Positions 11,327 to 23,466 are shown, counted from the stretch's first letter. The stretch: DNA of 64,000 bases from Bromus sterilis (GCA_950022295.1 OX465597.1:182588516-182652515), one strand, 5' to 3'. Notes: a model not told the origin generated them from the sequence alone. Translations and numbers: made by a program.

Positions 11327-13772
11327 ATTTAGTGCGTGGCAATCCTAACACAAAGTCCATACTAATATCTTTCCAAGGTGTGGTGGGAGCCGATAGTGGA
11401 GTATACAAACCGTGAGGTTTCAGCTTGGACTTGGATGTGTTGCATACAATGCAGCGTCGAACAAACCTGTCCACATCACGCCTCATCCTGGGCCAATAAA
11501 AATTATCAGCAAGCATGAGTAATGTCTTCTCACGACCAAAGTGACCCATCAATCCTCCTGCATGTGATTCCTGCAACAATAGCAAACGCACAGAAGATTC
11601 TGGAACACAAAGTTTGTTAGCTCGAAACAAAAATCTATCATGGATGTGGAACTTGTCCCATGCATTTCGAAGCAAACACAAACGATATGGTTCAGCAAAA
11701 TCATGATCAGTTGCATATAAATCACACAAACTCTCTAATCCAGGAATTTTAACATCAAGATGTGTCAATAACATATTCTTCCTAGAGAGAGCATCAGCAA
11801 CAACATTATCTTTCCCTTTCTTATACTTGATGATGTAGGGAAAAGACTCAATGAACTCAACCCACTTAGCTAGGCGTCTATGCAAATTAGATTGAGCTTT
11901 CAGATATTTCAAAGCTTCATGATCAGAATGTATGATAAATTCTTTTGGCCACAAATAATGTTGCCAAACCTCAAGAACTCTAACAAGTGCATACAATTCT
12001 TTATTATAAACAGGATAATTCAATCTAGCACCAGAAAGCTTCTCACTGAAATAAGCTATAGGTCTACCTTCTTGCATCAAAACACCACCAATGCCTATAC
12101 CACTAGCATCACATTCAACTTCAAATTGCTTAGTAAAATCTGGTAACGTAAGTAACGGTGCAGAAGTAAGCAAACGTTTCAACTCATCAAATGCAAGGTC
12201 TTGGGCAACGCCCCAAACAAAAGGCACACCTTTCTTAGTCAATTCATTCAACGGTGCAGCAATAGTACTAAAGTTTTTCACAAAACGTCTATAAAAACCA
12301 GCAAGACCGTGAAAACTTCGTACTTGGCTAACATTCATGGGAGTAGGCCAATTTTGAATTGCTTCAATTTTAGAAGAATCTACTTCTACCCCATGCTTAG
12401 ATACAACAAATCCCAAAAATATGACCTTATCTTTTGCAAATGTGCACTTCTCAAGATTAGCACATAATTTAGAATCACGCAACACTTGCAAAACTTGTCT
12501 AATATGATCAGCATGTTCAAATTCATTGCGGCTGTAAATAAGTATATCATCAAAATACACAACCACAAAATGTCCAATAAACTCCCTCAAAAAATGGTTC
12601 ATTAATCTCATGAAAGTACTAGGAGCATTAGTAAGACCAAAAGGCATAACTAACCACTCATATAACCCGAACTTAGTTTTGAAAGCAGTTTTCCATTCAT
12701 CCCCTTCTTTCATCCTAATTTGATGGTATCCACTACGCAAATCAATTTTAGAGAAAATAGAAGCACCACACAATTCATCAAGCATATCCTCTAAACGTGG
12801 AATAGGATGACGATAGCGAATAGTGATGTTATTAATAGCTCTACAATCTACACACATACGCCAAGTACCATCTTTCTTAGGAACCAAAATAACAGGAACA
12901 ACACAAGGGCTAAGGCTGACACGAATATACCCTTTATCCAGAAGCGCTTGTACTTGTTGCTGAATTTCCTTCGTCTCTTGGGGGTTTGTCCTATATGGTG
13001 CCTGGTTAGGAAGAGTTGCACCCGGTATAAGATCAATTTGGTGCTCAATACCACGCAAGGGTGGTAATCCCGCTGGAACCTCCGCCGGAAACACATCATC
13101 AAAATCCTGCAAAACAGTAGCCACACCAGGAGAAATACGATGGTTATCATTAAAAACCAAAACCTCGCCTTTATACATCAGGACAAGAGGTATAGCTGTA
13201 GGATCCTCACTAAATTCTCTCATGTCTTCTTTGGTGGCTAATGTAAGCAAACTAGTCTCTCTCGCACTTTTCGTTATATTATCACTCACATTTATTACAT
13301 TGTTCTCTCGTGTTGGTTCTACATTCACCTCTACCTTCTGACGAGACTCATTCACAATTTTCTGTGGGGACATAGGATGGAGATTAACTTTCTTGCCCTT
13401 GAACTCCAAATGATATGTATTGGCTCGGCCATTGTGTTGCACATGGCGATCATATAACCACGGCCGACCCAATAAGAGATGGCAAACTGTCATAGGCACC
13501 ACATCAAAATCGATGGAATCCTTGTATGGGCCTATCTCAAAATTTACGCGCACCATGTGATTCACCTTCATCTCACCACTGTCACTCAACCATTGGACAT
13601 AATAAGGATTTGGGTGAGGTAAGTATTTCAGATTTAGCTTGGCACATAACTCCTTGCTTGCGAGGTTGCGGCAGCTACCTCCATCAATAATCACTTTGCA
13701 AGCTTTGTTGGGGCCAACGAGTGCCTTGGTTTGAAACAAATTACAGCGCTGAGAATCAACATGTGGCTGCAC
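11304..13772 (-). pseudogene. pol of the CRM-like element: protease, reverse transcriptase, RNase H, integrase N-terminus
   Basis: This is an 822-codon open stretch. The aspartic protease active site is IIDGGSCRN, near residue 29. Reverse transcriptase has FSKIDLRSGYHQIRM, MPFGLTNAPSTF and an intact YFDD box near 12545-12556. RNase H has ECDASGIGIGG, and DALSRK ends that domain. Integrase follows with its HHCC zinc domain (from H in HAGGLMGHF to CIVC) and the first catalytic Asp in SMDFVLGLP. The frame then closes at 11304 because a deletion has removed the stretch leading to the second catalytic Asp. The polymerase domains look intact; the integrase is not. Confidence 0.9.
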
Positions 13773-13784
13773 TGTAAGAGCATG

Positions 13785-15108
13785 TTATGACACAACAATG
13801 GTAGGAGCATGCGACGGGAAAGCATCCATGCCTTCTTCACTATGATATCCCTCGTCATCGAATGCGGAAGGATCTTCATCATCACCAGTTTCATACTCGC
13901 CGGTTTCTTGATTCACAAACATGACCTTTCTGTTCGGGCAATCTCTCTTGAAGTGACCCGGATTACCGCAAGCATGACAAGTGATCTCGCGATTGCGAGC
14001 TGTAGACATGTTGGAGCCTACACTAGTGGCAGGAGCAAACATTGGAGGCTGGCTTGGAAACTGAAGAAGAAGTTCGAGGATTGGCACCATAATTCTCCAT
14101 AGGCGCGGCTGACGATGTCCTTGGAGAAAATCTGCTCGATGTGGACTATCTGGACTTCAGTTGTGCCTCTTCTGCAAGCTGGGATTCAGCCTCCCTTGCA
14201 AGATGCAATAGATCATTCATATTATAGTATTGGTGATGCCGCACAATACTCTTGATATTAAATTTCAGCCCATGGAGAAAACGTTGCATAGTCATCTCAA
14301 CCTCTTCACGAACTCGTGCACGTTGCAGCAACATCTCCATCTCCATATAGTATGCATCAACGGACATAGTACCTTGCTTCAATTGTTGCAATTTATCAAA
14401 AAATGTCCGTAAGTAATTTGTGGGAACAAACCGAGCTTTCATGGTCGCATTCATGTCACGCCATGTACGAATAGGTTGCCCATTGGTTTCGTGTATCTCG
14501 GTCAACACACTCTCCCACTAACTCAAAGCATAATCGTCAAACTCGGAAGAAGCAATCTTGATCTTCTTGTCCTCTGGATAATCATGAAAATGCCATAATT
14601 TTTTCATCTTAAGCTCCCATGTGAGGTACTCTTCCACATCCGTGGAACCTTCAAATTTGGGGATGTTAAACTTGGGCTTGCTCAAAACATCTTCTTCCTG
14701 AATGGGTATACGGCGCGCACCAAGACCAAGTGGAGGTTGGCGAACCGGACCTTGAAGACCACGCCCACGACCGTGATTGCCCCTCAAATCAGCATTGTCA
14801 CCATGGACACTACCATCATCTTCCTGAGCGTCAGGTTGGCGTTGTACCATAGCTGCTTGTATGCCTGTGACAGATGTTGTCATTTGTTGTAGGCTCTGCT
14901 GTATAGCAGCAAGTTGTTGTTTCATAGTGGTGACTGCAGCCTCAGTCGCGTCCACTTTCAGTTGTACCGCTTGAACATTTGTATCAATCGCATCAGCGGA
15001 TTTAGTAAACATCCCAGTCAAGTGATCACGGAGACCTTCATATGCCTCCCATGTAACTGCCGCGTCCTTGTCCTGCTTCTGCATCACATCAAAACCACTT
15101 TGCGACAT
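13785..15108 (-). pseudogene. gag of the CRM-like element, broken
   Basis: The start codon at 15108 opens a coiled-coil-like N-terminus, then a Gly/Arg-rich stretch (GNHGRGRG) and the capsid-like gag core (FNIPKFEGSTDVEEYLTWE). An in-frame TAG at 14518-14520 interrupts the core; the same frame continues to 14146 (LLQRARVREEVEMT). The frame then shifts. The segment 14090-13785 encodes a zinc knuckle CHACGNPGHFKRDC (C-X2-C-X4-H-X4-C) and acidic sequence, and ends at an in-frame TAA (13785-13787) before the protease. With two stops and one frameshift it cannot make a full Gag. Confidence 0.85.
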
Positions 15109-15804
15109 GATTAGTAGGTTAGTGCACTAAATCAAAATCTTTTGGTGGACACTCACAACTCACTCAAAACTGACAAGAAAAGGTGAATCTTACCGTTCCA
15201 AAGTGAATAGTAATGCGTACCCGTTCGGATGGAGGGCTAGTGCACGAATGTGATGAAGTGAATACCCGAGTAAAATAATGAACACACGACAAAGCAGGAT
15301 ATATGGGGTGGAGCTATAGGTATGGTACCCTAACTACACCGAATTCAAGTCCTAGTGCTGATCGTGTGATACAAACCCAAAGAAAAACTCACACAGTGGA
15401 GACAAAACGAAAGACAGGCCTCTCAAAAGATCACCACTATGATATGTCCTTGCTAACACTTGTATATTTATTTGCACTCTTTGATAACTCTTTTTTATCA
15501 CACTTCTTTCTCTTTTTTTTTGAATCTTTTCTCTTTTTCTCTTTTTTTTTTGATTTTTCTGACACTATTCCAAACTGGACGAAAATTGCTACAGTAACTT
15601 TTCTCTTTAGGCCACAATATGTCGCACCACGGAGAAATTGTCGGGAAGAACACAACGAAACAGCAACTAAAACAATGACTCCGATGCAATCTAAGTTATG
15701 GCAAAACTAGAAACCCTAATGTTTTTGTATGGCTTTTTCTGGATAGGACGAAAATAAAAACGATCTAATAGATGGATTTGGTGGATCCTTACCGAGGGAA
15801 CACT

Positions 15805-15822
15805 GGAAACCTGATACCAAGA
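15805..15822 (-). promoter_or_regulatory. Primer-binding site of the CRM-like element
   Basis: Just inside the 5' LTR the minus strand reads tcttggtatcaggtttcc. It contains tggtatcag, complementary to the 3' end of a plant methionine tRNA, as usual for chromoviruses. Confidence 0.7.
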
Positions 15823-16182
15823 TGATAGGGGGTGGCCCGATCTTCTCAGTAAGCGGACGGTGAATATGAGGGCGATGATAGATAACTTGTATGTAGCCAA
15901 TGAACTCTCCTCGCTAGATCCATGTTGCCAATGCGACAGCTCTCTACCCTTTGGATATTCACAACTTCACACACTTGCGCAACGTAGCCGTCGACCACGA
16001 GACGGTGATTGCAATCTACTAATTCCCCAGTGGAACAACAGATCACACAAAACTTGCAGTAGAAGAACTTCAGATCGATACGAATTGAAGTCTTAATGAT
16101 TCAAGAGGAAAGCTTGAAGCTATTCTCAATATCTAGGGTTTATCTAAACGTGGTATGACCCTAAAACTCGCAGGGGGTCCGG

Positions 16183-16191
16183 TATTTATAA
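16183..16191 (-). promoter_or_regulatory. TATA box in the CRM-like 5' LTR
   Basis: The minus strand reads ttataaata. It is conserved in the other LTR (10084-10093) and lies just downstream of the ACGT-palindrome cluster in the direction of element transcription. Confidence 0.65.
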
Positions 16192-16254
16192 GCTAGGGGG
16201 TGTCAAACCCGGATACAAGGCCGCAGCCCATCAGATCTGCGCGCAGGCAGTTTC

Positions 16255-16495
16255 AGACATCCGATGGGTTTCGGACGTCCGATGCGTCGGACGTTCGAAA
16301 CGTGTCGGACTTCCGGATCGGTACTGTACTCGGGAGCCATCGCGAAGATCTCCGTGTCGGACGTCCGTCGTGTGGAACGTCCGAAACTCGTCGGAGTTCC
16401 GTAACCCTTCTGTAACTCAAGGTCATCGCGGCGTCGTAGCTCCTGGCCTCCGATGTCGGACGTCCGAAAAGTGTCGGACGTCCGAAAGTTGGAGA
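16255..16495 (-). promoter_or_regulatory. Cluster of ggacgtcc palindromes in U3
   Basis: There are four exact ggacgtcc sites (16273-16280, 16359-16366, 16458-16465, 16476-16483) plus several one-mismatch versions. Most are extended to tcggacgtccga. They lie about 80 to 290 bp upstream of the TATA box. The ACGT core with flanking G and C resembles the C-box bound by plant bZIP factors; that reading is inference. Confidence 0.55.
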
Positions 16496-17258
16496 TTCCT
16501 TCATCTTCTCCTCCTTCTGGATCCTCTTCTTCGTCATGATACCTGATTATGCAAACATACAAAGATTTAGGCAGTATAAAGTTCTCATTACAAAACATAT
16601 CAGAATCTATTAAGAGCGAGTTCACCTGTTGTTCTATCAACTTTGCACGAGCTCTTGTAATAGGTCCAATTCTGATTTCATCATCCTTCTTCTTTGTTGA
16701 ATCAACTTGTTCTTCCTGACGAACTAGAGATGTGTTGGTAGTAAGGATGTCCTCATCAAGAATGGTGATGATGATGATGATGGCGATGATCTCCCCTCAC
16801 CGAAGGCCAAAACATCCTCCATATTAGCCCCCCCAGAGAAGAACAGAAGGCGACGGCGGCTCCGCGACGTAAATTGGGAAAACGAATTCTGTTTCGGGGT
16901 TTCTCCGTCGCGGTAATAAATAGGAGCCTCGGTAGGGCACCAGAGGAGGGGGGAGACTCCCTGGCGGCCAGAGGGCGCGGCCCTACCCCTGGCCGTGCCA
17001 AGGGGCGCCTGGGGCCCCGTTGGCTGCCCTCTGGTCCCACTTATGGCACAATGGCCCCTCGGGTGCGTGGATTTTCTGTTTTTTTCTGGGAATTTTCTGA
17101 GACGTCCAAAAATCTATTTTCCTGCGCACAATAAAACCATACAGGCTGCTCTGCTGAAAAAAGCGTTAGTCGGGGTTAGTTTCGTCCAAATCATGCAAGA
17201 ATGAGGGCAAAACCATAGCAAAAGTGTTTGGAAAAGTAGATACATTTGAGACGTATCA

Positions 17259-17272
17259 ACTCCCCCAAGCTT
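17259..17272 (-). promoter_or_regulatory. Polypurine tract of the minus-strand Athila-like element
   Basis: The minus strand reads aagcttgggggagt immediately before the 3' LTR start at 17258. Confidence 0.85.
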
Positions 17273-19063
17273 AGCATATTGCTTGTCCTCAAGCAATTCA
17301 GTTCAACGAACTGGATGCGACAAAGAAAATTTGACAAACTCTTTTTCTTCAATAAATGTATATAAGAATGTACTATGAAAAGAATTTAGCAAGTATCAAA
17401 ACAATGCTATGAGGACAATGCACGAAGCAATCCTTCTTTCAAGTGATCAATCACAAACAATTAAAAGTAAATAATATGCTACTGAAAATCAAGACAGGAT
17501 TACAATGTACCAAGCTTGAACATACTAGAGTGGTATTTTGATAGCCTCCATGAGTGAAACAAAACATAAATGAAGAAAATCTTCCGGAGTTTTAAAGGAT
17601 ACTAAAAATAAGAACTTCAGAATAAGTAATACCACAATCATGCAAAAGACAATGTAGTACTTTGGGACAATGCACATTACACTCAGAATGACAATTATGC
17701 TCTCCTAGTTGGTGCTTTGAAGAAAGAAGGTGGAGACTCTCGAACCGTGGTATTTGATGGAAAAGTTGAAAACCCGTGGTTGGAAGCAAAGACTAAACAT
17801 GTACCAGAGCTCTTGATTTTGAAAACAGAGATAAAAAGTGTTTTGGGAGGTGCATGCTTCGTCAACGAATGCTAGTAGACAACTCAATCACCTCTTACGC
17901 TAGACATGTTTCGAGGAACGACTCCCAAGATGGAGACGATCACATCCCCTTCGTCTCCTTTGTTTATCACTGCCAAAGTTTTCTGATTTCTCATAGACAA
18001 AGCGTGAAGGAGGGTTTTTTTGTTGTGATTATCTTTTGTGAGCTGGGCGCACTCATGCTAGTCCCTCCTCGTATTAGGGGTTTGCAGATTAGTCATACAA
18101 TCCCGGAATAAAACATGTCTAACATAAGACGGTCATGAATTACCTAGTACTTCCTCATGAGCTAAAACAGAGGCACAACACAGGAGTGCTTTTGAATAAT
18201 TTCGAGATGGTACAAGAAAGTCTTCGTTAGGATGGCCGGTAAATACCACATAGGAAGGTATGGTGGACTCATATGGAAAAACTGGTTTCAAGGACTTTGG
18301 ATGCACAAGCAGAAATCCGCTTAGTGCGAGCGAAGGCTAGAAAAAGACTGGGAAGCGACCAACTAGAGAGAAATAACAGTCATAATCATGCAGAGCGACA
18401 AAGTAACATTGAATTGGGCATGAAAATGATATAACTATTCTGAAATTCACAGATCATCAAGGCATAGTAGACTTTTTGGTCATAAACATGTGTAAGCATG
18501 TGCCAAGTCAATCCAAGAATTCTCCAAAGGGAAATACCACTGCAGTATGCTAAACTATGAACAATGCGATGCATGTAAATCATTTCAACAACACATTATG
18601 TACTCTAGCTATTTGGGATTAGCCACAAGGAAAGCATGAACGCTAGGAAAGCATTGTAAACATAGCACTATGTCGCTACAAGATGGTCTTTATATCATAA
18701 GTACAAGCATATGTACAAAAGTAGAAACATGAAGAGTTCATACCGGTTTTTCTTGTTGCATCCCTTTCGTCGATCTTCGTCATCACTGCCGCGTCGCTTG
18801 CACGATTGGACGTAGGAAAATATAATCAAGTGCAAATGTCATCACGGACTTGAGCTGAACTCTGCAACAAAGCAAACTAAAGAGAGAAAAGAAAATATTT
18901 TTGGATTTTTTCTCAAAGATTTTACGAAAGAAAATAGAAAAGAGAAATCTTTTTGTTGTTTTTGTAAAATAAAAGAACAAAGAAGAACGGGAAAAACCTC
19001 CGAAAAGATCAAAGCGAATAAAATGAAAATGGATAATACAATGGAAAGGTGAGAAGGGAACAT
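17273..19063 (-). other. Non-coding 3' spacer of the Athila-like element
   Basis: About 1.8 kb lies between two copies of the same polypurine 14-mer. It matches the spacer at 59570-61359 of the other Athila-like copy along its length, but I see no ORF above about 96 codons and none that is recognisable in both copies. In retrovirus-like plant elements this position can hold an env-like gene; nothing here supports one. Confidence 0.6.
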
Positions 19064-19077
19064 ACTCCCCCAAGCTT
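19064..19077 (-). promoter_or_regulatory. Second, internal polypurine 14-mer
   Basis: It is identical to the terminal polypurine tract (aagcttgggggagt) and lies 1805 bp upstream of it. The sister element has the same arrangement at 59556 and 61360. Confidence 0.7.
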
Positions 19078-19103
19078 AGGCTTTTGGCCTAAGTTAGTAG
19101 CAG

Positions 19104-19290
19104 CTACTGCCCCCAAGAGCCTCCGGGGTGATGGTAAGTCCAGGAGTCGTATGAGCCCTCCGGTGCGTACACCGAAGTCCTCGGATCCTCCCATGAGGAA
19201 GGCCCTGCGCTCCAAGCGGAAGAAGATCCCTCGCCATGCTCGGTGAAGGTCTCTCCCTGGAAAGGTGGGAACTCACCATGCTCCTCCTCA
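19104..19290 (-). pseudogene. 3' coding module of the Athila-like element (remnant)
   Basis: About 60 codons read EEHGEFPPFQGETFTEHGEG, then a Ser/Trp/Tyr-rich tail (SWEDPRTSVYAPEG, WTYHHPGG) and a stop at 19104. The sister element encodes the same module at about 59335-59557. It is what remains of the far 3' end of the coding region after pol was deleted. The codons before it here come from fused LTR sequence. Its function is unknown to me. Confidence 0.6.
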
Positions 19291-21393
19291 TAGGATAGGG
19301 AGATGGATGGTTGGGCGCTGCATGGATAAGTCACATCATGTATTTACCTTGGGGCAAGGCACACAGAAAAGAAATGATCATCTAGGCATAAATCAAACAT
19401 CAGGCATGTAACCCATAGGTAGTTGTACGTGCTTGCAATAAGAACTTGCAAAACATCTTTTGTCCTACCATCCCGCTACGAACGGGGCCAAAATGAACTT
19501 ATGGATATTAAGGTGCTCCTGTCAAAGAGCACCGGAACAAAGCATTAACAATCAATGTATACATGGAATCCACAAATTATAGTCCATCCCCTTTGGTGTC
19601 CCAAGCTGTCACCTTTGGGATCGCTGGTTCCGGACTATAACAGGTGCATAGAACTCATAGATATGATCAAGAACACAAATATATTCAAGAAAACACATAG
19701 GGTTCAGATCTAAAATCATGGCACTCGGGCCCAAAGTGACAAGCATTAAGAGCAACAAGTTTAAGCAAAGATGATAAACAACAATCTAGATGATAGGCAA
19801 CATGCCCCCAACAATCTGATAAACTATTACATGATCTAACTCATCCAATCCCTACCATCCCCTTTTCCTACAGCAGGGAATTACTCACACATGGAAGGAG
19901 AAGTCATGGAGGGAGGATAGAGTGGTGATGATGATGACGATGGCGATGATCTTCCCTCACCGGAGGCCATAACAGCCTCCAGATTAGCCCTCCCGGAGAA
20001 GAACAGAGGGCGGCTGCGGCTCCGCGACGTGAATTGGGAAAACAACTTCTATTTTGGGGTTTCTCCATCACGGGAATAAATAGGAGCCTCGGTAGGGCAC
20101 CAAAGGAGGGGGGGGACTCCCAGGCGGCCAGAGGGCGCAGCCCCACCCCTGGCCGCGCCAGGGGGCGTCTGGGGCCCCCTTGGCTGCCCTCTGGTCCCAC
20201 TTCTGGCACAATGGCCCCTCGGGTGCGTGGATTTTCTGTGTTTTTTCTGGGAATTTTCTGAGATGTCCAAAAATCCATTTTCCTGCGCACAATAAAATCA
20301 TACAGGCAGCTCTGCTGAAAACAGCGTTAGTCCGGGTTAGTTTCATCCAAATCATGCAAGAATGAGGGCAAAACAATAGCAAAAGTTTTTGGAAAAGTAG
20401 ATATGTTTGAGACGTATCAGGTGTCGACTCCCCGGGGGACACCCGGATTTGTACGTTGTGAGTTAGAGGGACCTTTCATTTCGGATCTCTTGGTACTAAA
20501 TCATAAAATGGTTGCCTGTGATGGGTAGCAACTGAGAGAGATGGGCGTGTGTGCGGAGCCTTGTAATGGGCAGTTGGTACACCCCTGCAGGGTTAAATCT
20601 TTTCGAGAAGCCGTGTCCACGGTTATGGACGACTTGAGACCTACTCCTTGTTCATAGACAACAACAACTGAGATAATCTTAATAACTTGACCAATGTGTG
20701 TGTTCCTTGACTGCTTCTTCTTCGTCGGGACGTGAAGAGGAGGACAAGGATAGGATAGGTGTTATGTTTGCGTAAGTAGTTGATAGAAAGACTTGTTGGA
20801 GGCGATACCTCATCAAATGCTTGGCTTCTTATCTTACTCTCTAGATCAGTAGCCACTTTATAAATGCTAGTGCGGCAGCAACCTCACCACTTACCCCATC
20901 CTTACCGTGAACTACTAGTTATCCTAGAATGACGAGTGATGAAGTCCTTGATGGGTCAGTTGACCACTACAGTTGGATGCTGAGTACTTCTGTACTCATG
21001 ATACTTCCCCCAAACTCTTTTCAGGGTTCATGATCGACAACATGTATGGTGATCGACATTTCCCGTGGAGACTCGATGACGACTAGTTAGGCAGATCCCG
21101 GCGGAGGTCCTGGACCCGTGTGGTTATGGGATCGATGATTTTCTCTTTATCACTAGCCATTTGATTGTAGTCTGTACTCAGACATGTATCTTCCGCTGAT
21201 GTAATGTATTAAGGCAATTGTATGCCGATTGTATGAGATGTTGTATCCTTGTAGATGTAATGTTGTGATATCATGTTGGAAATCTGGCGCATATGGCATT
21301 GTCATATGTCGCGGTGGGACCGATATGTGATTCGTCCCCGGATCTGGATGGAAACATCTAGATTTGGAACAGTACCGCATATCGGGCCTTACA

Positions 21394-21770
21394 ATAGGTC
21401 CAACCACACAACACCTATCAACACAAAACATAGTACCGATACGGAATATGGCGAAGGCACATGACTATCTCTCCCATGTGTCCTCAAGAACGTTTTAGCC
21501 TTTATAAGTTTAGATCCTTTGTCTTATCCATTGCACAAAAGGACCGGGCCACCTTGCTGCACTTTATCACAATTTACCTTATTTGCTTTTATCTCGTTGT
21601 TTCTTATACCAGAAAAGCCATAAAAATTTACCTTTCAGTACTTGAAGTTATTCCTATCTGAAGTTCACTTGTCAATACCTTCTTCTCCTCATTTGGTTCG
21701 ACACTCTTAGTTATGGATAAGGATATGATAGACCCCCTTTCAATACTTGCAGTTATTCCTATCTCAAGGA
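21394..21770 (+). mobile_element. Right part of the outermost Athila-like LTR
   Basis: This continues the LTR broken at 1683. The text across the site (gcactagcttagg, then tccaaccacacaac) reads like one U5 region, and gatagacccccttt follows in the usual place near the LTR end. The LTR is truncated near 21766-21772, where minus-strand Tekay pol begins, so its true 3' end is missing. Confidence 0.65.
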
Positions 21771-23466
21771 TACGGAAGGAGACGATGAATCTTGTAGAAA
21801 GCTTTCCTTTGATTCCAAAACCGTGAGTTCCCCTCAATGGAGACACTCTCAGGTATGCCCAATCGCCAATTTGAAAAGCTGCACCTCGGTGCCTTTTGTC
21901 ATAGTAGGCCTTTTTCCTTGACTGTGCTGCTTTGAGGTCCTCTCTAACTATCTTCACTTTGTCTTCTGCCTCCTAGATCACATCTGGACCGAACAATTTC
22001 CTCTCTCCTGTCTTGGACCAGTTTAGTGGTGTCCTGCACTTCCGACATACAACACCTCAAAGGGTGTTGCCTGCAGACTTGCCTGATAGTTGTTGTTGTA
22101 TGAAAACACAGCATAAGGCAAACATTCCTCCCATTTAATGCCAAAGGAAATGACACACGCTCGAAGCATGTCTTCTAGAATTTTATTCACACGCTCAACC
22201 TGCCCAGTGGTCTGAGGGTGATACGCGGTACTGAACAACACTGTTGTATCAATCACCTTTTGATAGGCCTGCCAAAACTTGGAGGTGAAAAGTCTCCCTG
22301 TATAGGAGCTGATCTTCTTGGGAATGCCATGCAAAGATACAACTCTTGCGGTATACAAATCCGCCAACTGAGCTGCTGAAATGGAGTCCTTAACTGGAAA
22401 GAAGTGTGCAACTTTGGAAAGATTGTCAATGACGACAAAGATGGCATTGTTCTTCTTCTGCGACAAAGTGAAGCCTGTGATGAAGTCCATCTCTATGTGA
22501 TACCATTTCCGCTCTGGAACCTCAAGTGGCTGGAGTAACCCTGTAGGCCTCTGATGTTGTTCCTTCACTCTTCTGCATACATCATAGTGAGACACGAAGC
22601 GGGCAACATAACGCTTCATACGAGCCCACCAAAAACTCTGCTTGAGGTCCTGGTACATCTTTGTACTGCCAGGGTGAATTGATATCTTGGAATCATGGGC
22701 TTCCTTCATGATGACCTCTATGAGATCTCCATCCTTGGGAACAACAACTCTCTCCTCGAAGAACACAGTGCCGTCATTATTCACTGAAAAGCAACTGTAC
22801 TTGGGAACTAAGGCCGCAATACTCTCCTTGATCTTTTGAATCATCGGGATGCCAGACTGAGCTTCACGGATCTTATCAAGGATAGTAGGCACTACCATGA
22901 GATTGGCAAGGTACCCTGCTGGAACTAGCTCAAGATTGAGCTTCCGAAACGACTCACACAGGTCAGGGTGAATCTCCTGCACCTAGATATTATTACAATC
23001 ACCCTTGCGGCTCAGCGCATCAGTTATGACATTCGCCTTCCCAGGTTTCAAGCCACCTTCTCTGCCTCAAGCTCAGAATTGGCTGAGTGAACAAGTACTT
23101 CAAAATCTTGTTGTCTGTCAACACATCCACCTTCCTCCCTAAGAGGAGGTGTCGCCAAGTGATCAAGGCATGCACAACTGCTGCAAGCTCCAAGTCGTGC
23201 GTGGGGTAGTTCTTCTCACTTGTTTTCAACTGCCGTGAGGTATAGGCCAGAATGTTCTTGCCTTGCATTAGAAATCCGCCAACCCCCTGCAGTGAGGCAT
23301 CACAAAACACCTGAAAACGCAGTGACTCATTTGGCGGTGTGAGAATTGGAGTTCTGGTCAACTCATCAAAAGCGGACTGACAAGCAGGTGACCAATTGTA
23401 ACGCTTACCCCTGCACAACAAATCTGTCATGGGCTTCACGATCTTGGAGAAATTCTGCACAAACCT
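21766..23466 (-). pseudogene. Tekay/Del-type pol fragment: RNase H and integrase
   Basis: Reading the minus strand from 23466, a connection segment (RRFVQNFSKI) leads into RNase H (FCDASLQGVG). After a small deletion with a frameshift near RQRRWLE, and a TAG near 22983, integrase follows. Integrase has the zinc domain (HPGSTKMYQDL to CRR), the first catalytic Asp (IEMDFITGF) and the Glu (GQVERVN). The second catalytic Asp is replaced: SSYTGRLF stands where SDRG is usual. A stop splits it again near 22020, and the C-terminal segment 21957 to about 21770 ends inside FRILE, where Athila LTR begins. The reverse transcriptase half should lie beyond the break at 23466, but I do not find it in the window. 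Confidence 0.85.

Larger units (their letters stand above)
9724..16758 (-). mobile_element. CRM-like (centromeric-clade chromovirus) LTR retrotransposon, target duplication agaat
   Basis: Two LTRs (15823-16758 as the 5' LTR, 9724-10679 as the 3' LTR, on the minus strand) are flanked by the exact duplication agaat (9719-9723 and 16759-16763). The empty site is seen near 19916 in the sister LTR, with one substitution. Internal order on the minus strand is methionine-type primer-binding site, gag with a zinc knuckle, protease, reverse transcriptase, RNase H, integrase and polypurine tract. The reverse transcriptase motif FGLTNAPSTFMRLMN and a C-terminal tail that reads into the 3' LTR point to the CRM clade. 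Several stops, a frameshift and an integrase deletion make this copy defective. Confidence 0.9.
15823..16758 (-). repeat. 5' LTR of the CRM-like element
   Basis: This is the sister of 9724-10679, about 20 bp shorter, with a small deletion among the ACGT palindromes and a handful of substitutions. It is followed on the minus strand by a methionine-type primer-binding site. Confidence 0.9.
8818..20419 (-). mobile_element. Athila-like element lacking gag-pol, target duplication ggtgt, with a CRM-like element nested inside
   Basis: Reading the minus strand, a partial 5' LTR (20419 down to about 19296) is joined directly to the 3' internal region (about 19291-17259). The complete 3' LTR follows (17258-16764 and 9723-8818, split by the CRM-like insertion). 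LTR ends are tgata...atca. Identical 5-mers ggtgt flank it at 8813-8817 and 20420-20424. The 5' LTR stops inside its U5, at a point that in the sister copy lies some 270 bp before the LTR end, and fuses to sequence just before the 3' module. The primer-binding site, gag and all of pol are therefore lost. The sister element at 55545-61964 has a different deletion. Confidence 0.9.
1684..21393 (+). mobile_element. Solo LTR of a chromovirus-type Ty3/gypsy family (copy 1), split by nested insertions
   Basis: It starts tgtaacaacccg and ends gggccttaca, the same termini as the solo LTR at 35974-39626 on the other strand. The flanking 5-mers are ttagg (1679-1683) and atagg (21394-21398), a target duplication with one mismatch. 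Neither a primer-binding site nor a polypurine tract adjoins either end, so this is a solo LTR. Its own sequence is roughly 1684-3083, 7319-8817 and 20425-21393; the rest is inserted DNA. A TATA box at 2271 gives the plus orientation and precedes a GC-rich segment (2340-3060). The open frames in that GC-rich segment, on both strands, look like composition effects. Confidence 0.8.

Noticed and set aside
16756..17040. His-run encoding frame (and the similar one near 19904-20290)
   Set aside because: It is an ATG/ATC-rich low-complexity tract in the Athila-like LTR read in a chance frame.
17273..19063. An env-like gene between the two polypurine tracts
   Set aside because: Neither Athila-like copy has an ORF there with a signal peptide, membrane segment or shared reading frame.
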